Below, in pieces: positions 34,364 to 42,955 of a stretch of DNA of 43,576 nt. Within the stretch, counting starts at the first letter, position 1. Every line of letters starts with the position of its first letter. A model generated the notes under the pieces. The model did no database searches. It was not told the origin of the DNA and worked only from the letters and a program-made list of their open reading frames with translations. Origin of the DNA: Pseudomonas sp. SDI (lineage in GTDB: Bacteria > Pseudomonadota > Gammaproteobacteria > Pseudomonadales > Pseudomonadaceae); the NCBI RefSeq assembly GCF_003105155.1, contig NZ_QETK01000036.1, forward strand, positions 1 to 43,576, written 5' to 3'. The position numbers were made by a program, and so were the translations under genes.

Positions 34364-36325
34364 TCAAAGGCGGAATGCACGGACCGCAGTATTCAACTCA
34401 CCGCCCAGGCGCAGCAGGTGTTCGCCTTGTTCGCGGCCTTCGCCGATGCGCTGCAGGTTGTCCTCGCCAAGGTCGTGAATGCGCTCGCTGTGGTCGCGAA
34501 TCTCGCTGACCGCGCCGCTCTGCTGGGCGGTGACGTCGGCGATGCGCACGGCGGTGTCGGCGATGGTCTGGATCGCCGCAACGATCTCGTCCAGCGCGCC
34601 GTCCGCCGCCTGCGCCTGGTCGGCGGTGGCCTCGGCGTGTTCGAGTTGCGCGCGCATGCCCTCGACCGATTCCTTGGCCGCTTGCTGCAAGCGCTGGATC
34701 AGGCCCTGGATTTCCGCCGTCGCCCCGGTGGTGCGCTGGGCCAGCGAGCGGACTTCTTCGGCGACCACGGCAAAGCCACGGCCCATCTCGCCGGCGCGAG
34801 CGGCCTCGATGGCAGCGTTGAGGGCCAGCAGGTTGGTCTGCTCGGCAATCGAGCGGATTACCGTCAGCACCCCGCCGATGGTCGCTGACTCTTGCGCCAG
34901 TTCCTCGATCATCTGCGCGTTGCCTTGCACCTCATCGACCAGCGTGCGCAGGCCGGCCAGGCTCTGGCCGATCACCGCCTGGCCCTGTTCCACGGCCCGC
35001 CCGGCATCGCGGCTGGCGTCCGCCGCCTGGCTGGCATCGCCGGCCACCTGGACGATGGTCGCCTCCAGCTCGCCGAGGGCATCGCGGATCTGCGCGGTAT
35101 CGCCGGCCTGGCGCTCGGCGCCATCGTGCAGCGCGCTGCTCATGCCGGCCAGGGCGTGGCTGCTGCCGGCGACCTGCTCGGCATTGTTGCGGATGGTCCC
35201 GACCAGCTCCACCAGGTAGGCGCGCAGGCGGTTCAGCGACGCCTGAATGTCGTGCATCTCGCGGTTGCTGCGACCCAGCGCAATCGGCTGGCTGAAGTCG
35301 CCGCCGGCCCAGTGTGACAGGGCCGGCGCCAGGTTGGTCAGCACCCGCGCCAGACGTCGTTGCAGGGTGTCGACCAGCAAGGCGATCAGCAGGATCAGGG
35401 CAATCATCAGGCCCTGGATCAGGCGTACTTCGCCCTGGATCTGTCCATGCTGGCTGCGCACGCGCGGCTCCAGCTCGGCGATGGCCTGCTGCACGGCGGC
35501 CATGCGCGCCTGGGTACTGTCGGCCAGTTCGGTGCGGCGCTGGATCTGCTCACGGGTGCGTTGCAGTTCCGCCGGGTAGCGGTTGAGCAGGCTGTTCAGC
35601 TCGCGCTTGAGTGCTACGCCGCTGTCTTCGGCGGTGGCAGTGCGCTGACTTTCCAGGCCCATCATTGCGGCAAAGTCATCGGCGCCGGATTCCACCGCCG
35701 CCGTTACCCCGAGCAGCGGCAGCGCCTCCAGCGCTTTGGCCTGCTCGACGATCTGCTGCAGCTCGCGCTCCACCTCCAGTGCCAGCTCGCTGCGGCCGCT
35801 GCTGACCAGTTTGTCACGGGCCAGCGATAGCCGGCCCAGGTGCACCGCAGCCTCGAACAGCACCGGCGAGTAATCCCCGGCTGCGGCGTTGCCGCTGTCC
35901 TTGGCATAGCGCGACAGCTGCTCCAGATTCGCTCCCAGTTCACGCTCGGCTTGCAACAGCAGGGCCTGCGGGTCGCCGGCCAGCTTGCCGGCAGCGAGCA
36001 GCTCGTTACGGCTGAAGCCTTGCAGGCTGTCCAGGCTTGGGCGCAGGCGTTCGGCCAGCTCGGTTGGCAGGTGTTTGAGCTCGCTTTGCAGGTCGTCGGT
36101 GGCCTGCAGCGCAGTGGCGTGGCGTAGGGCGTCGCCGCTGTTGAGGTAGTCCTGAATGTTGCGCGCCACCTGGTTCTGGAACTGCTGCGACAGCCCCAGG
36201 TAGCGCTCCATCAACAGGTACGGCTGCTCCAGCGCCCGTTGCGACCACCACAGGGTCGCCCCGAGTGCGAGGCACACTGTCACCAGCAGCAGGGTATTCA
36301 GGTTGGTCAGCAACTTCAGGCGCAT
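34364..36325 (-). CDS. ctpL: Methyl-accepting chemotaxis protein, CtpL-type
   Basis: The product is 653 aa. The N-terminal membrane helix (about 7-28) is followed by a long helical periplasmic ligand domain (about 30-310), a second helix (LIQGLMIALILLIALLVDTL), a HAMP-like linker, and a signalling domain with the hairpin-tip signature AEQTNLLALNAAIEAARAGE. In P. aeruginosa CtpL (PA4844) mediates chemotaxis to low phosphate. Orthology is proposed because the gene occupies the same place between dsbD and gcbA; the ligand is not shown by the sequence. The vgrG island is inserted between it and dsbD. Confidence 0.85.
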   Translation of the reverse strand: MRLKLLTNLNTLLLVTVCLALGATLWWSQRALEQPYLLMERYLGLSQQFQNQVARNIQDYLNSGDALRHATALQATDDLQSELKHLPTELAERLRPSLDSLQGFSRNELLAAGKLAGDPQALLLQAERELGANLEQLSRYAKDSGNAAAGDYSPVLFEAAVHLGRLSLARDKLVSSGRSELALEVERELQQIVEQAKALEALPLLGVTAAVESGADDFAAMMGLESQRTATAEDSGVALKRELNSLLNRYPAELQRTREQIQRRTELADSTQARMAAVQQAIAELEPRVRSQHGQIQGEVRLIQGLMIALILLIALLVDTLQRRLARVLTNLAPALSHWAGGDFSQPIALGRSNREMHDIQASLNRLRAYLVELVGTIRNNAEQVAGSSHALAGMSSALHDGAERQAGDTAQIRDALGELEATIVQVAGDASQAADASRDAGRAVEQGQAVIGQSLAGLRTLVDEVQGNAQMIEELAQESATIGGVLTVIRSIAEQTNLLALNAAIEAARAGEMGRGFAVVAEEVRSLAQRTTGATAEIQGLIQRLQQAAKESVEGMRAQLEHAEATADQAQAADGALDEIVAAIQTIADTAVRIADVTAQQSGAVSEIRDHSERIHDLGEDNLQRIGEGREQGEHLLRLGGELNTAVRAFRL

Positions 36326-36438
36326 GGCAGGCTCTACCGACAGCAGTTTGGTAAGCGCCTGAAGTTATTGCGATTTTATGACGGGATGATGACCAAGCCG
36401 GCCGTGCGGGGAAAAAAGTGGCACATTGCCGGCAGTGC

Positions 36439-38055
36439 TCAGGCCTCGACCCGTTGCACGCAGTTGCGGCCGGCGCCCTTGGCCAGGTACAGCGCTTCGT
36501 CGGCGGCGGTGGCCATGCTCAGGGCATCGAGGCCCTCGCTCAGTTCCACCACGCCGGCACTGAAGGTGCAGGACAGGTCGCGCGGCTGCGCCGGGTAGTG
36601 AATCTCGGCGAAGCGCCGGCGAATCTCGTCGAGCACTTTGTGCGCTGCATGGATATCGGTGTTCGGCATGACGATGGCGAACTCTTCGCCGCCATAGCGG
36701 CCAATGAAGTCGGTTTTGCGCAGGCGTTGCTTGAGGAACAGCGCCAGGCTCTTGATTACCCGGTCGCCCATCGGGTGGCCGTGACTGTCGTTGACCTTCT
36801 TGAAGTGGTCGATATCGAGCATGGCGAAGCTCAGCGGGCGCTCTTCGCGGCGTGCGCGGAAGCTGCAGTCTTCCAGTAATTGCAGAATGTGCGTGTGGTT
36901 ATACAGCCCGGTCAGGCTGTCACGGACCATCCGCGCCTTGAGGTTGCGCGCCCGTGCTGCACGGTTGCGCACGGTGGTGATCAGGTGCCGCGAACGGATC
37001 GGCTTGGTCAGGAAGTCGTCGCCGCCTTCGCTCATGGCATCGAGCTGCTTGTCGAGGTCGTCCTCGGCCGACAGGTAGATGATCGGCACGCTTACGTAGC
37101 GGTCGTTGTGGCGGATCACCTTGGCCAGTTCGGTGCCGGTGCAGGCTGGCATGTACATGTCGAGGATGATCAGGTCGGGCTGGAAGTCAGCCAGCTCGGC
37201 CATGGTCTGGATCGGGTCGATCAGCGTGCGGGTGACGATCCCGGCGCTGTTGAGCAGGCGCTCGGTATGCAGCGCCTGGGCCCGCGAGTCGTCGATGATC
37301 AGCACCTTGAACGGCTCGTACTGGGTGACGCTGGTGAGCAGCTCGACCTTCTCCAGCAGGCTCGAAGCCTCCAGGGTGCCGGTGAGAAACTCCTGGCCGC
37401 CGGCGCGCACGGCAGCCAGGCGGGTCGGGGTGTCGGTTTCATGCAGGCTGAAAAACAGCAGCGGCACGCGCTGCTCCAGGCCCTGCTGGGCTTGCGCGGC
37501 CAGTTGCAGGCCGAGGCCTGGGCCGCCGAAGTCGACGTCCATGACGATGGCCGAAGGCAGGCGCTCGGTCATCGACGCCTGGAAGGCCGCTGCACTATAT
37601 AAAGCCTCGACGCCCAGGCCGAAGAACTCCAGCTGCTTGGCCAGGCGCTCGGCGCGCTCGTGGTCCTGCAGCATCACGTAGATCGGTTTGCGCAGCGGCG
37701 GCAGCGGCGTTTGCTCCAGCTGGTCGCCCTGGCGCAGGCCTGTGCGCGACAGGCGCTGCATCAGCCGGTTGAGTTCGCTGATCAGTTGGCTGCTCAGGCG
37801 CGCGCTGTTGGCTTCGACGGCGGCCAGGGTCTGGCCGATGGCGTCGGCCAGCTGGCTGTGTTCGGGTTGCTCGAAGCGCTCGGCATAGCGTTGCAGGCGC
37901 AGGTTGGCCTCGCTCAGTTCGCCGAGGTCACCGGTCGACCACTCGCTACGCTGCAGGCGCTGCCAGATTTCGAGGATTTGCCGAGCCTGGTGGATGACCC
38001 GCTGGGCAAAGTGTTGCTTGAGGCGCTCACGATTCGGGTCTTCTGGCTCGGTCAT
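36439..38055 (-). CDS. gcbA: Diguanylate cyclase response regulator, GcbA-type
   Basis: The product is 538 aa. In order: N-terminal helical region, a degenerate receiver (about 125-240), a canonical receiver (about 250-370, VLIIDDSRA and LIILDMYMP) and a GGDEF domain with active-site GGEEF at 455-459. An inhibitory I-site RKTD lies five residues before it. It makes cyclic di-GMP; in P. aeruginosa and P. fluorescens GcbA promotes early surface attachment. Gene order matches PA4843. The ATG at 38055 is preceded by a short AGGA. Confidence 0.9.
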   Translation of the reverse strand: MTEPEDPNRERLKQHFAQRVIHQARQILEIWQRLQRSEWSTGDLGELSEANLRLQRYAERFEQPEHSQLADAIGQTLAAVEANSARLSSQLISELNRLMQRLSRTGLRQGDQLEQTPLPPLRKPIYVMLQDHERAERLAKQLEFFGLGVEALYSAAAFQASMTERLPSAIVMDVDFGGPGLGLQLAAQAQQGLEQRVPLLFFSLHETDTPTRLAAVRAGGQEFLTGTLEASSLLEKVELLTSVTQYEPFKVLIIDDSRAQALHTERLLNSAGIVTRTLIDPIQTMAELADFQPDLIILDMYMPACTGTELAKVIRHNDRYVSVPIIYLSAEDDLDKQLDAMSEGGDDFLTKPIRSRHLITTVRNRAARARNLKARMVRDSLTGLYNHTHILQLLEDCSFRARREERPLSFAMLDIDHFKKVNDSHGHPMGDRVIKSLALFLKQRLRKTDFIGRYGGEEFAIVMPNTDIHAAHKVLDEIRRRFAEIHYPAQPRDLSCTFSAGVVELSEGLDALSMATAADEALYLAKGAGRNCVQRVEA

Positions 38056-38336
38056 GTCCTGACTACTTATTAGAGGGGTGAGGCATTCGAGTGATGGCTC
38101 TATGCTAGCACCACTTTCCCGGCAATCGAGTGTCTTACATCAATTTACTGATCCGGCACCTAATTCAGTTCGTGACCCGATAGTCGCTTATGCGAAGCGG
38201 CAGGCTTGATTTATAGTGCAGGCATTCATGCCGACCCTGGCTTGTGGCGTTCGCCGTGTATTCTGGCGCTGCGCCGGCACGATGGCCGGGGGTTGCGGTC
38301 GAACTCTGGACATGACCTGACAGAAAGGACAACGCC
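38056..38336. promoter_or_regulatory. Divergent gcbA / DUF2333 intergenic region
   Basis: This 281-bp AT-richer spacer lies between two divergent genes and must carry promoters for both. I saw no ORF with a ribosome site, no strong dyad and no -35/-10 pair good enough to name. A -10-like TATTCT occurs on the plus strand near 38256, without a recognisable -35. Confidence 0.4.
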
Positions 38337-39407
38337 ATGCTGGACTGGAAAAACCGAACAGGCAAAGCCGAGTCGCGCGAGCGGACCGATAGCCGTGGCG
38401 CGGCCACGCGCAGCTACTTCAGCGGCCTGCTCAGCCGTTCGCTGGGGGCGCTGATCGGCCTCTACCTGGTGGTCACCATTGCCCTGGGCTGGTACTGGAG
38501 CGAAGAGCCGGAACTGTTCCCGGTTCAGCAAAACGCCCAGGCTGCCGCCGAGCGCAATGGCCAGCAGATGGTCATTGGCTACACCACCGTCGAAACCCTC
38601 AAGAGCGTTGCCGGCACCCTGCTGCACAAGCCGGGCGGCTACATCTCCAACGACCGCTTCCCGCCCGGCCTGTGGATGGACAACATGCCGAGCTGGGAAT
38701 ATGGCGTGCTGGTGCAGGTGCGTGACCTGAGCCGGGCCCTGCGTAAAGACTTCGCCCGTTCGCAGTCGCAGTCCACCGAAGACCCGGACCTGGCCAAGGC
38801 CGAGCCGAGGTTCAACTTCGACAACAAGAGCTGGATCCTGCCGTCGAGCGAATCCGAGTTCCAGGAAGGCATCAGCTCGCTGACCCGCTACCAGAAGCGC
38901 CTGGCCTCGCCGGATCAGCAGGGCGCGTTGTTCTACACCCGCGCCGACAACCTCAACAACTGGCTGGGCGATGTCGCCACCCGTCTTGGCTCGCTGTCGC
39001 AGCGGCTGTCGGCCAGCGTCGGCCGGGTCAAGCTCAACAGCACCCTGAAGACCGAAAGCGTCGCGCCGGGCCAGGCGCCGCAGGTTGACGAGGAAGTGGT
39101 CGAAACGCCATGGATGCAGATCGACAACGTGTTCTACGAAGCCCGTGGCCAGGCCTGGGCACTGTCGCACCTGCTGCGAGCCATCGAGGTCGACTTCGCT
39201 GACGTGCTGGCGAAGAAGAACGCCACGGTCAGCGTGCGCCAGATCATTCGTGAGCTGGAGGCCTCGCAAGAGCCGCTGTGGAGCCCGATGGTGCTCAACG
39301 GCAGCGGCTTCGGCATGTGGGCCAACCATTCGCTGGTGATGGCCAACTACATCTCCCGGGCCAACGCCGCAGTCATCGACCTGCGTCAGTTGCTGTCGCA
39401 AGGCTGA
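38337..39407 (+). CDS. DUF2333 family inner-membrane protein
   Basis: The product is 356 aa. One transmembrane helix near the N-terminus (SLGALIGLYLVVTIALGWYW, about 33-53) is followed by a large, probably periplasmic, domain with GGYISNDRFPPGLWMDNMPS and WMQIDNVFYEARGQAWALSH, which are hallmarks of DUF2333. The family's function is unknown. The ATG at 38337 has AAAGGA 7 nt upstream. The stop shares a base with the NUDIX start (TGATG). It corresponds to PA4842 by position. Confidence 0.92.
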   Translation: MLDWKNRTGKAESRERTDSRGAATRSYFSGLLSRSLGALIGLYLVVTIALGWYWSEEPELFPVQQNAQAAAERNGQQMVIGYTTVETLKSVAGTLLHKPGGYISNDRFPPGLWMDNMPSWEYGVLVQVRDLSRALRKDFARSQSQSTEDPDLAKAEPRFNFDNKSWILPSSESEFQEGISSLTRYQKRLASPDQQGALFYTRADNLNNWLGDVATRLGSLSQRLSASVGRVKLNSTLKTESVAPGQAPQVDEEVVETPWMQIDNVFYEARGQAWALSHLLRAIEVDFADVLAKKNATVSVRQIIRELEASQEPLWSPMVLNGSGFGMWANHSLVMANYISRANAAVIDLRQLLSQG

Positions 39408-39943
39408 TGGCTATCAGTGCAGCCGAGGTCGCGCACCGCGCGGCCTCCGACGCCGAACGGATCGCCTGGGTGGACGAGCAGGACATCCTGCTCGGCGCCC
39501 GGCCGCGGGCCGAGTTGCGCGAGCAGGGCCTGATCGGCCGCGGCACCTACATCCTGCTGTTCAACAGTGCCGGTGAGCTGTGCGTGCATCGGCGCACCCT
39601 GAGCAAGGCGATCTACCCCGGTTACTGGGACGTGGCCGCTGGCGGGATGGTCGCCGAACAGGAAAGCTACGAAGCGTCGGCCGCCCGCGAGCTGGAGGAA
39701 GAGCTGGGGGTAAGTGGTGTGGCGCTGACCTTTCACGAGCGGTTTTTCTTCGACCAACCGGGTAACCGGCTCTGGTGCGCGGTGTTCTCGGCGGTCTGGG
39801 ACGGGCCTTTGCGCCTGCAGCCGGAGGAGGTCAGCGAAGCCCGTTTCATCCCGCTGAAAACCGCCCTGGAAGAGACCCTGCGCACGCCGTATTGCCCCGA
39901 CTCGCTGGCTGCGCTGAACCGCTACATCGACCGCCGGGCCTGA
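39407..39943 (+). CDS. NUDIX hydrolase (YfcD-like)
   Basis: The product is 178 aa. The Nudix box is complete: GMVAEQE, seven residues, then REL and EEELGV, matching GX5EX7REUXEEXGU. The remainder (ELCVHRRTLSKAIYPGYWDV) resembles YfcD/IDI-like NUDIX proteins. Substrate is unknown; the family cleaves nucleoside-diphosphate-linked compounds. It is translationally coupled to the DUF2333 gene (TGATG at 39405-39409). It corresponds to PA4841 by position. Confidence 0.92.
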   Translation: MAISAAEVAHRAASDAERIAWVDEQDILLGARPRAELREQGLIGRGTYILLFNSAGELCVHRRTLSKAIYPGYWDVAAGGMVAEQESYEASAARELEEELGVSGVALTFHERFFFDQPGNRLWCAVFSAVWDGPLRLQPEEVSEARFIPLKTALEETLRTPYCPDSLAALNRYIDRRA

Positions 39944-39980
39944 CGTCGCTAAAACTGTGCAAAATGGCGCAGATTTATAC

Positions 39981-40009
39981 TTAGCAACGGGCGCATTTGT
40001 CGTTACACT
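39981..40009 (+). promoter_or_regulatory. Candidate promoter for the SUI1-family gene
   Basis: TTAGCA (39981-39986; 4 of 6 to TTGACA) and TACACT (40004-40009; 4 of 6 to TATAAT) are spaced by 17 bp. The -10 is embedded in TTACACTGCGC (40003-40013), which recurs exactly at 40606-40616 before speA. The predicted transcript would have a leader of about 120 nt. Confidence 0.45.
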
Positions 40010-40137
40010 GCGCGACCTTTTTACCCTGCCACGGCTTGTCTGCGGCAGGTGCGCTGCCCCTGCCAGAGTGGGGCTTCGCGGTCGGTCCCCTGCCAGGGGC
40101 GTCGACCAGTTTTTGTCCTCAACATAGAGGATCAAAA

Positions 40138-40512
40138 GTGGCCAAAAAAGCCGCATCATTTGCCGCCGCCCTCGGTGGCCTGGTGTACTCCACCGACACA
40201 GGCCGGCACTGCCCGGACTGCAACAAACCCGTCGATGCCTGCATCTGCAAGCAAACGGTCATCCCCGAAGGCGATGGCATCGCTCGTGTGCGCCGCGAAA
40301 GCAAAGGTCGTGGCGGCAAGACGGTGACGACAGTCAGCGGTGTTCCTCTCCCCCTGGAGCAGCTCAAGGATCTGGCGGCCACGCTGAAGAAGCGTTGCGG
40401 CACCGGTGGCGCGTTGAAAGACGGCGTCATCGAGATTCAGGGCGACCACGTCGAGCTGTTGCTTGGCGAGCTGAGCAAACAGGGTTTCAAGGCGAAAAAA
40501 TCCGGCGGCTAA
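40138..40512 (+). CDS. SUI1/eIF1-family translation initiation factor homologue (YciH-like)
   Basis: The product is 124 aa from a GTG at 40138 with GAGGA 6 nt upstream. An N-terminal metal-binding pattern, HCPDCNKPVDACICK, is followed by the SUI1 fold with RESKGRGGKTVTTVSGVPL, LKKRCGTGGALKDGVIEIQG and LLGELSKQGFKAKKSGG. E. coli YciH can discriminate start sites in vitro; the physiological role in bacteria is not settled. It corresponds to PA4840 and lies 148 bp before speA on the same strand. Confidence 0.93.
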   Translation: MAKKAASFAAALGGLVYSTDTGRHCPDCNKPVDACICKQTVIPEGDGIARVRRESKGRGGKTVTTVSGVPLPLEQLKDLAATLKKRCGTGGALKDGVIEIQGDHVELLLGELSKQGFKAKKSGG

Positions 40513-40605
40513 GCGCCTGCCCGCGCATTTTCGCTCACCGCTTTCTAAACTCGTTCCCGTGACAAGGGTCTATGCCTTGCATGGGGAAATCGTCATTTTC
40601 ATTTT

Positions 40606-40616
40606 TTACACTGCGC
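40606..40616 (+). promoter_or_regulatory. Candidate -10 region of the speA promoter
   Basis: TTACACTGCGC is identical to the -10 block of the SUI1-gene promoter at 40003-40013. It lies 45 nt before the speA ATG, right for a -10 element, but no good -35 is seen at 16-18 bp. Only the shared word and its position support this call. Confidence 0.35.
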
Positions 40617-40660
40617 CATCCCGCTTGGCCGGTGTTCTGAATTCTTTATAGGGGACTTTG

Positions 40661-42574
40661 ATGTCCGTACGACGCACACGCAAAGACGATGGCAGCCAAT
40701 GGACCGTAGCGGACAGCCGCAGTGTCTATGGTATTCGCCATTGGGGCGCGGGTTATTTCGCGATCAATGAAGCCGGGCGTGTCGAAGTTCGCCCGAACGG
40801 CCCGGCCAGTGCGCCGATCGACCTGTTCGAGCAGGTCGACGAACTGCGCAAGAGCGGCCTGTCGCTGCCGTTGCTGGTGCGCTTCCCCGACATCCTGCAA
40901 GACCGCGTACGCCAGCTGACTGGCGCTTTCGACGCCAACATCGCGCGCCTGGAATACCAGAACGAGTACACCGCGCTGTACCCGATCAAGGTCAACCAGC
41001 AGGAAGCGGTGGTGGAAAACATCATCGCCACGCAAAACGTTTCCATCGGCCTTGAAGCCGGCTCCAAGCCCGAGCTGCTGGCCGTGCTGGCGCTGGCGCC
41101 GAAGGGCGGCACCATCGTCTGCAATGGCTACAAGGACCGTGAGTTCATTCGCCTGGCGCTGATGGGCCAGAAGCTCGGTCACAATGTGTTCATCGTGATC
41201 GAGAAAGAGTCGGAAGTGGCGCTGGTGATCGAAGAAGCCGCCGAGCTCAAGGTCAAGCCACAGGTGGGGCTGCGCGTGCGGCTGTCGTCGTTGGCGTCGA
41301 GCAAATGGGCGGACACCGGTGGCGAGAAGTCCAAGTTCGGCCTGTCGGCGGCGCAGCTGATTTCCGTGGTGCAGCGGTTCCGCGATGCCGGTCTGGACCA
41401 GGGCATTCGCCTGCTGCACTTCCACATGGGTTCGCAGATCGCCAACCTGGCCGACTACCAGCATGGCTTCAAGGAAGCGATCCGTTACTACGGTGAGCTG
41501 CGTGCGTTGAACCTGCCGGTCGACCATATCGACGTGGGCGGTGGCCTGGGTGTGGACTACGACGGTACGCACTCGCGTAATGCCAGCTCGATCAACTACG
41601 ACATGGACGATTACGCCGGGGTGGTGGTGGGCATGCTCAAGGAGTTCTGCGACGCGCAGGGCCTGCCGCATCCGCACATCTTCTCCGAGAGTGGCCGGTC
41701 GCTGACCGCGCACCACGCGATGCTGGTGGTGCAGGTCACCGACGTCGAGAAGCACAACGACGAAGTGCCGCAGATCGAGAACAAGGAAAGCCTGCCGGAG
41801 ACTGTGCAGTGGCTGGCCGATCTGCTCGGCCCGACCGATATCGAGATGGTCACCGAGACTTACTGGCGCGCGACGCACTACATGAGCGACGTGGCGGCGC
41901 AGTATGCCGACGGCAAGATCACCCTGGCCGAGAAGGCCTTGGCCGAGCAGTGCTACTTCGCGGTGTGCCGGCGTTTGCACAACTCGCTGAAGGCGCGGCA
42001 GCGTTCGCACCGCCAGGTGCTGGACGAGTTGAACGACAAGCTGGCGGACAAGTACATCTGCAACTTCTCGGTGTTCCAGAGCCTGCCGGACACCTGGGCG
42101 ATTGGCCAGGTGCTGCCGATTCTGCCGTTGCATCGTCTGGACGAAGAGCCGATGCGCCGGGCGGTGCTGCAGGACCTGACCTGTGACTCGGACGGCAAGA
42201 TCAACCAGTACGTGGATGAGCAGAGCATCGAGACCAGCTTGCCGGTACACGGGATCAACGAGGGTGAGGATTACTTGCTGGGGATCTTCCTGGTGGGTGC
42301 CTATCAGGAGATTCTGGGGGATATGCACAACCTGTTCGGTGATACCGACTCGGTGAACATTTACCAGAACCCGAATGGCTCGGTGTATCACGCCGGGATC
42401 GAGACGCACGATACGATCGAGGACATGCTGCGCTATGTGCACTTGTCGCCGGAAGAGTTGATGACGCATTACCGCGACAAGGTGGCCAGCGCGAAGATTA
42501 CGGTGCGTGAGCGGACGCAGTTCCTGGATGCTTTGCGGTTGGGGTTGACGCGGTCTTCGTATTTGTCTTCTTGA
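40661..42574 (+). CDS. speA: Biosynthetic arginine decarboxylase
   Basis: The product is 637 aa. It is a PLP enzyme converting arginine to agmatine, leading to putrescine. The PLP lysine is in ALYPIKVNQQ (Lys110). Also seen are RLSSLASSKWADTGGEKSKF, LLHFHMGSQIANL, HIDVGGGLGVDYDG and ESGRSLTAHHAML. The ATG at 40661 (MSVRRTRKDD) has GGGGA 5 nt upstream; an in-frame TTG just before it is unnecessary. A REP hairpin pair follows 10 bp after the stop. It corresponds to PA4839. Confidence 0.97.
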   Translation: MSVRRTRKDDGSQWTVADSRSVYGIRHWGAGYFAINEAGRVEVRPNGPASAPIDLFEQVDELRKSGLSLPLLVRFPDILQDRVRQLTGAFDANIARLEYQNEYTALYPIKVNQQEAVVENIIATQNVSIGLEAGSKPELLAVLALAPKGGTIVCNGYKDREFIRLALMGQKLGHNVFIVIEKESEVALVIEEAAELKVKPQVGLRVRLSSLASSKWADTGGEKSKFGLSAAQLISVVQRFRDAGLDQGIRLLHFHMGSQIANLADYQHGFKEAIRYYGELRALNLPVDHIDVGGGLGVDYDGTHSRNASSINYDMDDYAGVVVGMLKEFCDAQGLPHPHIFSESGRSLTAHHAMLVVQVTDVEKHNDEVPQIENKESLPETVQWLADLLGPTDIEMVTETYWRATHYMSDVAAQYADGKITLAEKALAEQCYFAVCRRLHNSLKARQRSHRQVLDELNDKLADKYICNFSVFQSLPDTWAIGQVLPILPLHRLDEEPMRRAVLQDLTCDSDGKINQYVDEQSIETSLPVHGINEGEDYLLGIFLVGAYQEILGDMHNLFGDTDSVNIYQNPNGSVYHAGIETHDTIEDMLRYVHLSPEELMTHYRDKVASAKITVRERTQFLDALRLGLTRSSYLSS

Positions 42575-42584
42575 TCGCTATCGC

Positions 42585-42647
42585 GGGACGAGCCCGCTTC
42601 CACAGTGGCCGGTTCATATCGGCCCCTTGTGGGAGCGGGCTCGTCCC
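42585..42647. repeat. Inverted REP pair (REPIN-like) after speA
   Basis: Arms 42585-42604 and 42628-42647 are reverse complements at 19 of 20 positions, the exception being a possible G-U pair. The motif GGGACGAGCCCGCTTCCACA is the familiar Pseudomonas REP type. The doublet is placed directly behind the speA stop and can fold into one 20-bp stem, so it probably also protects or ends the speA mRNA. Confidence 0.85.
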
Positions 42648-42716
42648 ACGATGAGGGCGGTAAGGCCTCAAACTTGTCAGCGGATTTATCCTACAAATTC
42701 TTCTGAAAAGTCGCGG

Positions 42717-42745
42717 TTGCCCCTGGGAAGCCCTGCCACTAGGCT
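42717..42745 (+). promoter_or_regulatory. Weak candidate promoter of the structured leader
   Basis: TTGCCC (42717-42722) and TAGGCT (42740-42745) are spaced by 17 bp. The -35 matches 4 of 6 and the -10 only 3 of 6. A start near 42752 would place the first hairpin (42753-42770) at the very 5' end of the transcript, which makes it attractive but unproven. Confidence 0.25.
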
Positions 42746-42752
42746 CAGTCGG

Positions 42753-42955
42753 TCACTGACAAATCAGTGATTACTGGGTTTGGCGACCCAGGCAAACTAG
42801 CGCTTTTCCATAACATTTCCTGTTATGGCGGCTGTGTGCGGGAGGGTTTCGACCCTGCCGGATTCACTAGTTTGCCGGTTCGCCAACCCGCATTCAGCTG
42901 CCACCTCTTTGTTTGGCGACGAAAGGTGATGGCATCACCAAACTAGTGAAGTGCC
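42753..42955 (+). ncRNA. Structured 5' leader with mutually exclusive pairings upstream of the gene at 42956
   Basis: Perfect hairpins occur at 42753-42759/42764-42770 (loop CAAA), 42808-42815/42821-42828 and 42843-42847/42852-42856 (loop TTCG). The last two are enclosed by a long stem, 42776-42800 with 42867-42889 (about 20 pairs with small bulges), giving a branched fold. Words of the 5' arm recur before the start codon: GTTTGGCGAC at 42778 and 42911, CAAACTAG at 42793 and 42939. Therefore 42939-42948 is a perfect 10-nt complement of 42865-42874 and competes with the long stem. A further hairpin (42925-42930/42934-42939) lies just before the ATG. A cis-regulatory switch is inferred; the ligand or trigger is unknown. 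Confidence 0.6.

Noticed and set aside
40646..42469. 607-codon open frame opposite speA
   Set aside because: It is antisense to a clear speA and shows low-complexity, His/Gln/Val-rich shadow composition.
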